From the NCBI GenBank assembly GCA_951213105.1, contig OX578146.1, forward strand, positions 57,748,569 through 57,812,568: a stretch of 64,000 nucleotides of DNA, in the 5' to 3' direction. Source of the stretch: Amaurobius ferox. Taxonomy: Eukaryota > Arthropoda > Arachnida > Araneae > Amaurobiidae. Below are positions 46,875 through 58,617 of this stretch, piece after piece. Position numbers and translations under genes: made by a program. Position 1 is the first letter of the stretch. Each line of letters starts with the position of its first letter. The notes under the pieces were generated by a model. That model did not search any database. It was not told the DNA's origin and saw nothing but the letters and a program-made list of their open reading frames with translations.

Positions 46875-47100
46875 GTCTTACATATATGTCATTTCTATGT
46901 CATCACTTCTATTGTTACATAAAATTCTGTCCAATTCTGTCCTAAATGTCCAAATACAATTTTTTGTGGGCGCCCCATGGTTTTATTTTTAGTCGCATAT
47001 GACCCAGAACGTTGTGATAGCAAAAATTACGTTTTACTTTTTAGTGTATTTTACTAAAACAATGTAACTTAAAAAGTGTTTTTATAATATTTTATTAATT
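46875..47100 (-). repeat. Repeat family E, reverse copy
   Basis: TATGTCATTTCTATGTCATC and GTTGTGATAGCAAAAATTAC match family E in reverse. With copy 2 it forms an inverted pair around 46.4 kb. Confidence 0.6.
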
Positions 47101-48040
47101 TTATCACTAAATAAAATGCATTTCTAAAAACATTGTGTAAACATTTTGAATATTATTCAAAATACTCAAGAGCGTCTCTGATAGGCGGAAGCAAGCAAAC
47201 TATTATATGCGATTATTGCAACTAATATAAATGTTTTAAATATTTAAAATCATTTAAAAGTATTCATATTAATAATTAGTAAAAATTAAACAAACATGCT
47301 TACCTTTTAAATAGCACGTGATTTAAAAGAAAACAAAGAATAATTTTAAAATATTTAATAGTAAACTCAATATTTTGTATTTCGAATCTTTCGGAACTAA
47401 ATAAATAGTATATGTTTTTTGCTTCGCCAAAAAAAGATACAATTATATTTCTAATAACCCTGTTTCACTGTTTTCACCCTAATTAGCTAAGACATTGCAA
47501 AAGTGCTGATTCAAAGTCCCATTTCGTTATATTCAACGATATATTCAAGACGATATATTCAAGATGAAATAGCTTTTTATCATTCAAACATTGTTTCTTC
47601 AATTTTATAAATTTTATGCAGAACACATTTTCGCAAATTGTTATTAAACCTCAGCTAGAATTTTATCTTTATTAAAATAGAATTATATTTAATTCCCGTA
47701 GCTAAAGGAATCAACCCCATGTTTAAAAAAATATATTTTCAGCCTTGAAATTTATTTCTTTGGCAAACTTAAGGACACTTAATCCCAGTAAATTTAATTC
47801 GACAGAGAGAGACTTACGAGGTGGAAGTATTAATTTAAGGATTAAGTTTATCAAACATATTTTTAGTCTCATATTAATAAGTTTTACAGTATGCTAAGTC
47901 AATAATGTAGAGCAATCATACATTTGGGAGGTTTTTAGGATTATTTATCTAAATTAACTAAAATTTCCGATTAAATTGTCAGTTTGAGAAAATCTGTTTA
48001 AAAATTTTGATATCATGGAGTGGAACTTAAAATCCCTTTT
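47101..48040. other. Unassigned AT-rich sequence
   Basis: No gene, RNA or repeat match recognised. Confidence 0.5.
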
Positions 48041-48987
48041 TACTTTCCTTATATACATAATGTATAAGGAAAGTATTGTGACGGCATTGAAAATTCGAAT
48101 TCGAGTTTTCGACGGGAGAGCAAGTTTCAAGCATCCCTGATCACGAATCGAACATTTTTGAGGTGTTGTATGTGTGGGGCGGAGGGAAGTATGTGTGTGT
48201 GTGTGCGTGTGTGTGTGTGTGTCTGTGTGGAGAAGCATCTCACGAACGAATGGAGTAATTTGAATGAAATTTGGTACCAAAATCACAATCCATGAATACT
48301 GGAAGCCTATTGTTTTAAAACACAATCGAATGGTTAGAACCCCCCCCCCCCTAAATTTTCGAGTGAAATTTTGAAAAATCATCAAAAATCAAAACCTTTA
48401 ATAAAGTTACGCAAATAGACATTTCTTATGTAATTTTTCCTTTAAAAATGATTGACAAACTTTAGAACGCTAGCATGAACTGTTCTCGAGATATTGCACA
48501 TTGTTCAAATAAATTTATCAAAAAAAATCCCATAAATTAAAAAAATATATTAACTGTTGAGAAACGTGTTTACTTTTCATATGTAATATCATGCGATAAA
48601 TTTGGTGACATCAATATCATGGATCTAACTCGTTCCCTTCACGAGAAAAAATACTTTGAGTAATAATTTTGTATTTGAACGCCAATAGTCATTTACCTGC
48701 TCTAAAAATAACTTATTCCTTCGTCCATAACGCTTGGCGAGATTTTGGCGACGAAATTGGCGGAATGTCGCCAACTTGGCGACTTTTTGAAATGCTGCCA
48801 AATTAACGAAAATCTCGCCAAATGAATAAAAATGACGCTAAATGAATGAAAACGACAACTAATTGAAGAAAATTCAATATCTTGGAACCCATATAAGTAT
48901 TTACTATAAGAATAAAATTTTTTTTAACTGGGAAAGTATTAAATTCATTGCATTATATGAGGAAAGTCATGTGTTTCCCACATCAGA
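48041..48987 (-). mobile_element. Repeat family B, reverse full-length copy
   Basis: Hairpin at 48042-48074, TTTTCGACGGGAGAGCAAG, (TG)n (48187-48229), the GGCGACTTTTTGAAATG tandem region, and the 5' end reading AAAGTCATGTGTTTCCCACATCAGA. Confidence 0.85.
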
Positions 48988-49058
48988 TTTTTTAAAGGAT
49001 CGACAAATTATATAGTAAAAAATGCATTATAGGAAAACAACTACAGATTACAGTATAA

Positions 49059-49330
49059 AAGTCTATGCATGACTGCCCCTATATAATGCAATAAATGTAC
49101 TTCTTTCACAGTGAAAAAATGAGGTATAAGATCCACGGTACAAAGTTCTAATATTTTGAACGTTAAATTGTACATTTGGCGCTTTTCTGAATGATTACAT
49201 GAAAATTGAAGAACAAGGTCTATATCAAAGTACCCAATTAAATTATATTTCGCGCAACTCGAAATTGACAACAATCAATATTGATAGCATCCGCAATAAG
49301 CAATACAGTTTATACATTAAAATTAATAAT
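49059..49330 (+). mobile_element. Family B 5' fragment
   Basis: GCATGACTGCCCCTATATAATG, TTGTACATTTGGCGCTTTTC and AATCAATATTGATAGCATCC match the 5' part of the copy at 28784. Confidence 0.65.
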
Positions 49331-49610
49331 ATAAATTAGCACCTGCATTTATCTGTCTGTTTATCTATCCGTCTCTGGGTAACGCTGTTACAAAATATTG
49401 CCACCATTGATTCAATCACGGATAAACATTTCGATTTAGATACTAACCCAGACTATTTTATAGCACCCCACGTGACCAATAAATATTCAACCACGTGACA
49501 GCGAAAACAATAAATAAAAATATTTTCTCCTTTCAAATTATTTTTAAGTTTTCTTCCTTAGTAATCATAAGTTCACTGTTAGTTTCTCCATCCAAACGCT
49601 AAAACAAGGA

Positions 49611-49815
49611 AAATAAATCATGCACAAAGCATTGATTATGAAACACTTTCCAATTCCAATGCCATTTTATTTAAGCATCTCTAAAATGCGGTACATTCCT
49701 CGGTAGTATTTTAAAATTATCACAATAATACATTAATGTACTATATTCGAAAACTTTAAACTTCACCGAAAAAAAAATGAACTTCCTTCAAATGACGGCA
49801 TTGAAATATGGCGAA
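49611..49815 (+). mobile_element. Family A 5' fragment
   Basis: AAATCATGCACAAAGCATTG, AACACTTTCCAATTCC and CGGTACATTCCTCGGTA match positions 150-350. Confidence 0.75.
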
Positions 49816-49845
49816 TATGGCTGTTATTTTGTGCTGATAAACTCA

Positions 49846-49917
49846 AATTATTATTGAAGAAATAAAGAGAACGTGAATATGAGTCTGCAGGGAAAGACAT
49901 GTGCTGCCCACATCAGA
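49846..49917 (-). mobile_element. Family D 5'-end fragment
   Basis: AAATAAAGAGAACGTGAATA and GTCTGCAGGGAAAGACATG with CCACATCAGA match the 5' end of family D in reverse. Confidence 0.7.
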
Positions 49918-50521
49918 ATTTTTAACAATATTACAACACTGATTTATAGAAGTGAACGGGGATTATTTGCAGGCCATTTCGAAAAAAATGTATGATCTAT
50001 ATTTAAAGATCCACCAAATTTTTGTAGAATAAAATGTTCAACAAATTTAAGCTGTGTACCAAATTTTAACTCTCTAGGTCGTAGGAAAGTGCATTAAAAA
50101 TGCCATCAAATAAGTATATCATGAAGAGTTATATAAAATTTAAAAAATAATTGAATAATTGTTATCTACCCAATTTATTTTGAAATGTCAAACCTATCTC
50201 ATATACAAAATAAATAAAGTCTTGGAAAGATATTTATTATGTAATATATATATTTTTTTTCTTTCTGGAGGATATCCTAAAAGTCAGAAATTAATTGAAT
50301 TTGTTTTTTTCCGTATATTAAATAATTTTTAATTAAAAAACTATTTAACAAATTTTAGAAATTTGTGAATATTTCCTAAAAATTTCGAAGCAATTTGTAA
50401 ATTTTAAATTTGCTTAAAAATGTTTGAAAAATTAAGTCCCATAGGGTTCAATGTATTTCATTTTTTCAACCCGGGTTCAATAAAAAACTAATTGGTGATA
50501 TTATTTAGTGATATTATTTAT
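49918..50521. other. Unassigned AT-rich sequence
   Basis: No gene recognised. 50390-50510 repeats part of the family A interior next to the following copy. Confidence 0.45.
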
Positions 50522-51039
50522 TAACACTTTACAACAAAGTTGAAAAGTGTTTATGACTTTGTTCATTCTGTCTGTCTGTCAGTCTGTCTGTCTGTCTGTC
50601 CGTTAGCACGATAACTGCCGTAAAAATGACTTAATCGAAATGAAATTTTAGTATGTTGTTCAGACGGTCTGTAGGACCTATGGGAATATAAATGAATAAT
50701 ATCACCCAATTAGTTTTGGATTGAACCTGGGTTGAAAATATGAAATACATTGAGCCCTAAGGGACCTAATTTTTCAAACATCTTTAAGCGGATTTAAAAT
50801 TCACAAATTGCTTCAAAATTTTCAGGTAATATTCAAATTGTTCCATAAAATATATAAAAAAAAATTCAGCGAAATATATTCAGTAGTTTTTTAAATAAAA
50901 ATTAAAATAATAATAATACCTCTTATATGAAACGATCACGTGACCATGATATGAAAGTATCACGTGATCCACTTCAAAATGATATATGGCATCCATCTTG
51001 TCTCAAAATCGTGATTTTTAAAGTTCTTTTTATTTCATA
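50522..51039 (-). mobile_element. Family A, reverse copy, 3' part (interrupted)
   Basis: Starts with the terminal hairpin, a (CTGT)n tract (50566-50600) and CGTTAGCACGATAACTGCCG. It stops at TTATTTCATA, and the family sequence resumes at 54226 with TTGAGTGTTGTATCC. Confidence 0.85.
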
Positions 51040-51107
51040 CTAGCCGCCTTTGGCGACCAGCCTGTTCGCTACCCTTGAAAATTCTGACCGTGGCAAACTC
51101 GTTGGCG

Positions 51108-51369
51108 CGACCTACCAGAAAGGTGTAAGGAAACTGCTTGGAAGGCCAGGAAGTGCCACACAATTTAGACCGGAACCCAATGGGGGAGGCATCCAAAGAG
51201 ACCGTACCCTCCTTCCCCTACCACAAACCTCTCGGAAGGACTTGCAGTCCCACACGTTTAACGTGATCGTACTCCGCGTGAACACGGCTGCAGTTTTGGC
51301 AATGGCGGGAATCGAACCCGGGCCTACCGAGTGAAATTCCCGCGCGCTAACCACTGGGCTACCGTGCCA
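51108..51369 (-). mobile_element. SINE, near full length, minus
   Basis: Intact head with B box (GGGTTCGATTCC on the minus strand) and A-box region (TAGCCCAGTGGTTAGCGCGC), then body and tail start. First unit of the local cluster. Confidence 0.85.
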
Positions 51370-51405
51370 TCCGCGACAATCTCCATAACTTTATTTTTAT
51401 TCGGC

Positions 51406-51625
51406 AATTTTGGAAATCGAACCCGGGCCTACCAAGTGCAAATCCCGCGCACTAACCACTGGGGTACTTCACCCTCCGCGATATTCTTCATAACTTATCC
51501 CCTAAATCCGGTCTAAATTGGGTGAATAAAAAGAAAGTTATGAAGAATATCGCGGAGGGTGAAGTACCCCAGTGGTTAGTGCGCGGGATTTGCACTTGGT
51601 AGGCCCGGGTTCGATTCCCAAAATT
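51406..51625. repeat. 91-bp inverted repeat of the SINE head
   Basis: Arms 51406-51496 and 51535-51625 differ at only one position by eye, separated by 38 nt. Each arm contains a complete tRNA-like head (A and B boxes) plus the linker ATATCGCGGAGGGTGAAGTA. Confidence 0.9.
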
Positions 51626-51767
51626 CACCTATCCAATACATATGCTAAGCTCTTAATACATTTAAAACCCGAAGCCTGGTCTCCATGGAAACGGGGGAAA
51701 AACTACTGCGGGGGGAAAAATGTCGGGGAAGAATCGGTTCTTCGCCGAGTATTGGGCAAGAAATATA

Positions 51768-52222
51768 AATTCATCACGTCTTTAAAATTGCGATCCTGCA
51801 GGCAATTTTCATTATTTCTTAACCAGATTAGACTTGTAAGAATGCCAGATCTTTGGCCTTTCTAAAAATGTAAATTATTAGTCGAAATTATGAGTAGTTT
51901 TTACGATGGAAGGATTTAAAAACAAAAGTTGGTTTTTTTGAACCGAAAGTGACTTTTGTTTTAAAATCTTTAAAAAATATTAGAAATCGAAATTGAAATT
52001 TGAAATGTATATATTTTTACTCGCAATTGTCTGCTCTTTCCGATGGTGTGATTTGTTTATTTCTACGACGTCCCGATCGTGGAGAAAAAAGTACAAAAAT
52101 GCAAAAAAAGGTCGAAATCGCATAAAACATTAAATAAATAAAAAAATAATTAGAATTTTGAAAATCGGTTTTCACGTGTCCCCTTCCCTCCCCCCCCGGT
52201 CTCCGATTGCCAAATTTCGTAG
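51768..52222. repeat. ~450-bp direct repeat, copy 1
   Basis: Shares with 53687-54160 the blocks ACGTCTTTAAAATTGCGATC, CCAGATTAGACTTGTAAGAA, TCTTTCCGATGGTGTGATTT, GGTTTTCACGTGTCCCCTTC and CTCTCCGACGCGCGGTCG. Confidence 0.85.
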
Positions 52223-52262
52223 CTCTCCGACGCGCGGTCGTCCATCCAGATCGTCCAAAAAA

Positions 52263-52312
52263 TCCAGATCGTCCCATCATTTAAAATATAAATATAATAA
52301 TTTATATAGAGC
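52263..52312. repeat. 50-bp direct repeat flanking the SINE array, copy 1
   Basis: CCAGATCGTCCCATCATTTA onward is identical to 53518-53567. Confidence 0.85.
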
Positions 52313-53390
52313 ATACGGAAAAACATACGGACCCATATGTTTCATAACTTTCTTTTTATTCACCCAATTTAGACCGGAACCAAGTGGGAGAAGCATCCAC
52401 AGGGACCGTACCCTTCTTCCCCTACCACCAACCTCTCGGAAGGACTTACAGACCCACATGTTTAACGTGATCGTACTCCGCGTAAACACGGCGGCAATTT
52501 TGGGAATCGAACACGGGCCTACCGAGTGCAATTTCCGCGCGCTAACCATTGGGCTACTTTGCCCTACGCGACAATATCCATAACTTTCTTTTTATTCATC
52601 CAATTTAGACCGTACCCTCCTTCCCCTACCACCAACTTCTCGGAAGGACTCACGGACCCACATGTTTAACGTGCTCGTACTCCGCGTAAACACGGCGGCA
52701 ATTTTGGGAATCGAACCCGGGCCTGGTAACTGGTTGGACGGCCAGGATGTGCCACCCAATTTAGACCGGAACCCAGTGGGGGAGGCATCCACAGGGAACG
52801 TACCCTCCTTCCCCTACCACCAACCTCTCGGAAAAACATACGGACCCATATGTTTAACGTGATCGTACTCCATGTCAGTGGCGGAAATCGAACCCGGGCC
52901 TACCGCGTGCAATTCCCGCGCGCTAACCACTGGGCTACTTCGCCCTCCGCGACAATCTCCATAACTCTCTTTTTATTCACCCAATTTAGACCGTACCCTC
53001 CTTCCCCTACCACCAACCTCTCGGAAGGACTCACGAACCCACATGTTTAACGTGATCGTACTCTGCGTGAACGTGGCGTAAGTTTTGGCAGTGGCGGGAA
53101 TCGAACCCGGGCCTACTGAGTGCAATTCCCGCGCGCTAACCACTGGGCTGCCGCGCCCTCCGCGACAATCTCCATAACTTTCTACATATTCACCCAATTT
53201 AGACGGGAACCCAGTGGGGGAGGCATCCACAGGGGCCGTATCCTCCTTCCCCTACCACCAACCTCTCGGAAGGACTTACGGACCCACATATTTAACGTGA
53301 TCGTATTCCACGTAAACACGGCGGCAGTTTTGGCAGTGGCGGGAATCGAACCCGGGCCTACCGCTAACTTCCCGCGCGCTAATTTGCAAT
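52313..53390 (-). repeat. Tandem array of SINE-derived units
   Basis: At least five head-to-tail units on the minus strand, with heads near 52550, 52715 (truncated), 52930, 53140 and 53370. Most are joined by the same linker (CGCGACAATCTCCATAACT plus TTCTTTTTATTCACCCAATT) that replaces the usual SINE tail. Unit length is about 200-215 bp. All the open frames in this interval are SINE sequence and not genes. Confidence 0.8.
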
Positions 53391-53517
53391 TTAAAATGAC
53401 CATATGCTTAATTCCATCATCCTCATTCCATTGTTTCATTGTTCCATCATTTAAAATATCCATAAAATTAAAATATCCATTTAAAATATCCAAAAGTTAA
53501 AATATACATTTAAAAAA

Positions 53518-53567
53518 TCCAGATCGTCCCATCATTTAAAATATAAATATAATAATTTATATAGAGC
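53518..53567. repeat. 50-bp direct repeat, copy 2
   Basis: Second copy of 52263-52312, at the other edge of the array. Confidence 0.85.
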
Positions 53568-53686
53568 AAAGGCGGTCTATTCAGAACCGTGACGTCACCT
53601 CCACCTTGACGTCCCCACCCACCACCTTCCCTGCTTCAGCGGGGGAGAAACGAACGGAACGCCGAGCGGAACGGCGAGAAATTTAA

Positions 53687-54160
53687 AATCATGACGTCTT
53701 TAAAATTGCGATCCTGAAGGCAATTTTCATTATTTCTGGACCAGATTAGACTTGTAAGAATGCCAGATGTTTGACCTTTCTGAAAATGTAAATTATTAGT
53801 CGAAATTATGAGTACTTTTCACGATGCGAGAATTTAAAAACCAAAAATCGTTTTCTTGAGCCAAAAGTGACTTTTGTTTTAAAATCTTTAAAAAATATTA
53901 GAAATCGAAATGAAGATTTGAAATTGATATATTTTTACTTGAAATTCTCTGCTCTTTCCGATGGTGTGATTTGTTTTTTTCTACGATGTCTGGATCGAGG
54001 AGAAAAAAGGGCAAAAAGATCAAAAAAAGGTCGAAATCGCATAAAACATTAAATAAATAAAAAAATAATTAGAATTTTGAAAATCGGTTTTCACGTGTCC
54101 CCTTCCCACCCCCCAGGGTCTCCGATTGCCAAATTTCGTAACTCTCCGACGCGCGGTCGC
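53687..54160. repeat. ~450-bp direct repeat, copy 2
   Basis: Partner of 51768-52222. Preceded by a GC-rich stretch (53590-53680, CACCACCTTCCCTGCTTCAG and GAACGCCGAGCGGAACGGCG). Confidence 0.85.
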
Positions 54161-54225
54161 GAAACGTATAGTGTATAAGACACACACACACACACACACA
54201 CAGACATTGCCTTTTATTATATAGA

Positions 54226-55021
54226 TTGAGTGTTGTATCCTTCCTGAAACCACTTTATTTTGGTTTAAATTCTGTGCATCTACATACTAAATCAACGCAA
54301 TTACAATATATATGAGTTTAAATGCTCATCCAAATTTGATTATTTCTACAACGAAGCCTATTTTTCACTTATGTAAAATGTAAACAGCAAAATATGTAGG
54401 ATGAGTTGTATAGAAATTGCTGTATTTTTTTAACGCAAAAGAATTTAGCTCATGGAGTCTGCATAGCTGATATTAAAGAAATATTTATTGACTTTACCGA
54501 GAGAAAGACGATATTTTATGATGAAGTTTTAAGCATAGAGTTAAATTACTTGTAGCTCCACGGTCTTAATTTTTAAATAAAATAAATTATTATAGTATTG
54601 TGATGAATGACATGAATGGGAAATTATTTATGAATGAAATGCTGCTTTTTTAGAGAGAGCCAGGCGTGTTATTTTTTCTATGCCGTCATTTGAATGAATT
54701 TCAATTGTTTTCGATGAAGTTTTTAAATATAATACATTATCGTGGTATTATGATAATTCTAAAATTATTATCGAGTAATATATCACATTTTAGAGATGTT
54801 TAAACCAGGCAATTTTTATTTCAATGCCGTCATTTGAATGAAGTTCATTTTTTTCGATAAAGGTTTAAGTTTTCAAATATAATAAATCAATGTAGTATTG
54901 TACGAAGTTTTAAAATATTACCGAGGAATGTATTGCATTTTATACATGTTTAAATAAAATTGCATTGCTGTTGGAAAGTGTTTCATAATCAATGCTTTAA
55001 GCATGATTGATCTTTCTTGTT
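54226..55021 (-). mobile_element. Family A, reverse copy, 5' part
   Basis: Aligns with the complement of about 150-943, including GTTGTATCCTTCCTGAAACC, GAGAGAGCCAGGCGTGTTAT and GCATGATTGATCTTTCTTG. Confidence 0.85.
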
Positions 55022-55230
55022 TATATCCCCATAGGTCCCACAGACCGTCTAAAAAACGTTTTAAAATTTCATTTTGATAAAGTCATTTTTGCGGCAGTTA
55101 TCGTGCTAACGGACAGACAGACAGACAGACAGACAGACAGAATGAACAAAGTCATAAACACTTTTCAACTATCTTGTAAAGTGTTAAAAAGTCATAAACA
55201 CTTTTCAACTCTGTTGTAAAGTGTTAAAAA
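55022..55230 (+). mobile_element. Family A 3' end in opposite orientation, hairpin duplicated
   Basis: CCCATAGGTCCCACAGACCG, (GACA)n at 55114-55140, then two copies of the terminal hairpin module (CATAAACACTTTTCAACT ... TTGTAAAGTGTTAAAAA). With 50522-50690 it forms ~190-bp inverted ends around the whole interval. Confidence 0.8.
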
Positions 55231-55390
55231 AGTAAAGAGTAATCATGTAACTCCTTATAGATTGATATGAAACATGAATTCCTTTACCTATTTCGAATGT
55301 GAAAAGGTTGGTTTCGATATTTTTCGGTTTTTAAAATTGTTAGTTTTTAACTATATAGTTTGGTTAGGTTAATCATTTCAAAAGGATTTG

Positions 55391-55614
55391 TAATTTCCTT
55401 TTATACATAATGTATAAGGAAAGTATTGTGACGGGGTCAAAAATTCGAATTGGAGTTTTCGACGGAAGAGCAAGGTTCAAGAATCCCTGATTACGAATCG
55501 AACATTTTTGAGGTGATGTCTGTGTGTGTGGAAACCCCAGGCCGTCCGACTCATCCTGAGGACTTGAGTAACAATTTGGACGACCGGGATATGTCTGTGT
55601 GTGTGTAAAAGTAC

Positions 55615-55648
<34 letters not shown>

Positions 55649-55697
55649 GCGTATGTGTGCGTGCGTGCGTGCGTGTGTGCGTGCGTGCGTGTGTGTG

Positions 55698-55750
<53 letters not shown>

Positions 55751-56514
55751 TGCGTGTGTGTCAGTGAACCTATGGAGACGATATGTCACGAACAAATGGA
55801 GCGATTCGAATGAAATTTGGTACAAAAATCACAATCCATGAATACTGGAAGCCTATTGTTTTAAAACATAATCGAATGTTCAGAATCCTCCTAAATTTTC
55901 GAGTGAAATTTTGAGAAAATTATCAAAAAATCAAAACGTTTAATAAAGGTACGCAAATAGACATTCCTTATGTAATTTTTCCATGGAAATCGTTTGACGT
56001 AAATTTTAGAACGCTAGCATGAATTGTTCTCAAGATATTGCACATTTTTCCAATAAATTTATCAAAAAGTACCACAAATTAAAAAAAACTTAACTGTTAA
56101 GAAACATGTTCTCTCTTCATATGTCATATCATGCGATAAATTTGGTGACATCATTCTCGTGGATCTAACTCGTTCCATTCACGAGAAAAGATGCTTTGAG
56201 TAATACTTTTGTATTTGAACGCCAATAAGCCTTTATCTTCTGTAAGGAAAACTTATTTATCCGTCCATAACGCTTGGCGAGATTTAGCGGAATGTCGCTA
56301 ACTTGGCGACATTTTTAAATGTTGCCAAATTAATGAAAATCTCGCCAAATGGATAAAAATGATGCTAAATCAATGAAAATGAGGACTAATCCAAGAAAAT
56401 TCAATATCTTTGAAATAATATAAGTAATAACTATAAGAATAAACTATTGTTTTACTGTTAATGTAGTAAATTCATTGCATTATATAAAGAAAGTCATGTA
56501 TTGCCTACATCAGA
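55391..56514 (-). mobile_element. Repeat family B, reverse copy with long (TG)n
   Basis: Hairpin 55392-55424. The (TG)n/(TGCG)n core at 55595-55760 is preceded by a SINE-tail scrap (55540-55593, GGCCGTCCGACTCATCCTGA). Then the tandem TTGGCGA region and the 5' end TTGCCTACATCAGA. Confidence 0.85.
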
Positions 56515-56615
56515 TTTTTTATTAAGGAGCAGTGGTAACATAGCGGTCAAATGTTAATATTTACGCAATTAATCCTTACGTAATTAATTCCCTTTTTGCA
56601 GCCGTCTATGCAATA

Positions 56616-56788
56616 CATATATATATATATATATATATAATATGAAAACACCGTGAAATACAACATTACAAAATCATCTGAAATCACACTTAAAAGGCGC
56701 AAAGCTGCACTAAAAAGAGGATTAAAATATTTTCAAAAAAGAAAAGAGGCATATATATATATACATATACATATATATATATATATGC

Positions 56789-56861
<73 letters not shown>

Positions 56862-56882
56862 TATATATATATATATATATTT
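56616..56882. repeat. (TA)n arrays with CATA/GCGTA steps
   Basis: TA repeats at 56618-56640 and 56752-56882. Confidence 0.95.
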
Positions 56883-56888
56883 CTTTTT

Positions 56889-57064
56889 TAAGTGCATACG
56901 AGAGAGCGCGAGTTTCGCCTATATATTACCAAGTCAAATACCAAGTACAGGATTGTGGAGTATATAGTATTTCACAATCACCGTTCAACTTAAACTGGAC
57001 ATATTTAATATTACTGTGCTTGGTAATATATACGCGAAACTCCCGCTCTCTCATACGCACTTAA
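56889..57064. repeat. 45-bp inverted repeat
   Basis: Arms 56889-56933 and 57019-57064 (TAAGTGCATACGAGAGAGCG and its complement with small differences), 85-nt spacer. It sits beside the (TA)n array. The open frame starting at 57016 begins inside the right arm and is not supported as a gene. Confidence 0.8.
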
Positions 57065-57462
57065 AATATGCGAAGCGTTATCTTACCCAGGTACAACTAC
57101 TGCCGACTTTCGGTATAACGACTAGAGCACCACTTCTTGCAATACTGGGATGTTCTCAGGATATTTTTTCGCACCGTAATATCACATTTCGCTCAAACCC
57201 ATTCATTCTTGCCGCCCATCCACCTTTCTCCAGTCTTACACCGATCAATGACTTCTGGACTCTCACTTTTTTCCATAACCGAACTGAAAGCTTTATCCTA
57301 ACCTACCAACAAGACTTGGTTGGCCGGTTTTCCGTTTGGCCTACTAAACCTGACATATCAAAAAGGTTTGTTGGTGTAAAATAACTCAAATATTCAAAAC
57401 GTAAAACTGAGGGAAATTATAACTAAAGGTCATATATCCACTCGTGTCGCCAAATAAAAAAA
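57065..57462. other. Unassigned; open frame of 122 codons without motifs
   Basis: 57016-57384 (plus) is open, but its first ~16 codons lie in an inverted repeat and I recognise no domain. It may be a fragment of an unlisted transposon. Confidence 0.4.
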
Positions 57463-58081
57463 TCTGATGTGGGCTGCACATGACTTCCTCTGCAGACTTT
57501 TATCCACGTTCTCTTTATTTTAATTAAATTTAATTCACTTTTAATCCACTTTCCGTTCTAATTTGATAACTGGACTAATTTTCAATGGTGGCTTAGAGAA
57601 AATACGAAACAACTAAAATATCTCGAGGACGGCAAGTTCTAGTGTAATGGGGTTGGTCTTATTCTTTTCTTAGTTAAAAATTACGTATTAAACAAGCATT
57701 TTATGGATATATTTGAGTATACCCAGTTCTTTAGTTTAGATTTGGACGATTTTTGCGGGCCATTTTGCAAAAAAGGCAGGTCATTTTTTTCCGAATCGTA
57801 CCAAAATCTAATCAGCACCAGGGTAACCCACAAGTGACTCATCTATCGAATTTTGTGAAATTCGGTCCATTAGTTTTTTAATTAGAGGGGATACAAAATC
57901 TGCACTGATAGACAGACAGACAGACAGACACGCAAATAAACACACAGACGTCACGCTAAAAATAGTTTTTTAGTATTCTAGAGGTCTCGAAACTTGTAGA
58001 TCCGTCGAAAACTCGAGTTGCGATTTTCGGCATGATTCCAATACTTTCCTTATACGTTACCATGTATTGCAGGGGAAGTAA
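57463..58081 (+). mobile_element. Repeat family D, full-length copy
   Basis: 5' end TCTGATGTGGGCTGCACATG, the start shared with family B, then ACTTCCTCTGCAGAC. A (GACA)n/(CA)n core lies at 57908-57947. The 3' hairpin is at 58043-58079. Non-coding. Confidence 0.85.
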
Positions 58082-58617
58082 AAGGAATAAGTTTAAAACG
58101 CAAGTGTGATTTCAAACAAGTATTAATTTCATTTTTTATTTCGTACCATAAAGTTTAAATTGGTGTATATAGAGAAGAAAAATGCATATATGATCCTGTG
58201 AAAACAATCATATGTTGCCCGTATCAGATTTTTGTAAAATGTAACAAACTTCTTTGATTTACTTTATAAAACAAATAAGGTGTTCCACTTTTCATTTATT
58301 TTCTATCGCAACCTTAATAACACTTGATCTCACTAAATCTCATCTGAAACTAATAAGCATGTGAGTGAAAAACATTAATAAGAGGATTATGTCATGTTTC
58401 ATAGGTTATTAAAAATTTCAGTCGTAAAAAATGTGCCATTTGTTAAAGTAGGTTAAAATATCAAACTCCAAATTTTCGGAATGCAAGAATACAAATTATA
58501 ATTCTTAAGTCAGATATGCCTCCTGGGTGTTGCTAAATGAGTAACGGTTAGGGGCTATGTTATCTATCTGTTTCTCCGCCTTCTAATTGGGATATGTGTT
58601 TGGTTGATTTACTATTT

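Larger units (their letters stand above)
51040..54225. mobile_element. 3.2-kb composite insertion in family A
   Basis: Family A copy 1 is uninterrupted at the equivalent point (about 944-946). The insert begins CTAGCCGCCTTTGGCGACCA and ends GCCTTTTATTATATAGA, with A on the left and T on the right and no obvious target duplication. Inside are a SINE-derived tandem array (51108-53390) flanked by two copies of a ~450-bp segment (51768-52222 and 53687-54160). It also has a (CA)n tract at 54181-54202. The element class is not established. Confidence 0.6.

Noticed and set aside
51050..53500. Many open frames of 60-126 codons with PP/LP-rich sequence
   Set aside because: All are SINE sequence read in either direction. 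The frames at 8708, 42319, 44679 and 44799 are the same.
55373..55841. C/V-rich and H/T-rich open frames of 70-150 codons
   Set aside because: Translations of the (TG)n/(CA)n core of family B. The same applies at 11557-11800, 29894-30374, 43978-44299 and 47954-48385.
57016..57384. 122-codon open frame as a gene
   Set aside because: Starts inside an inverted repeat, has no recognisable domain, and no splice or promoter evidence.
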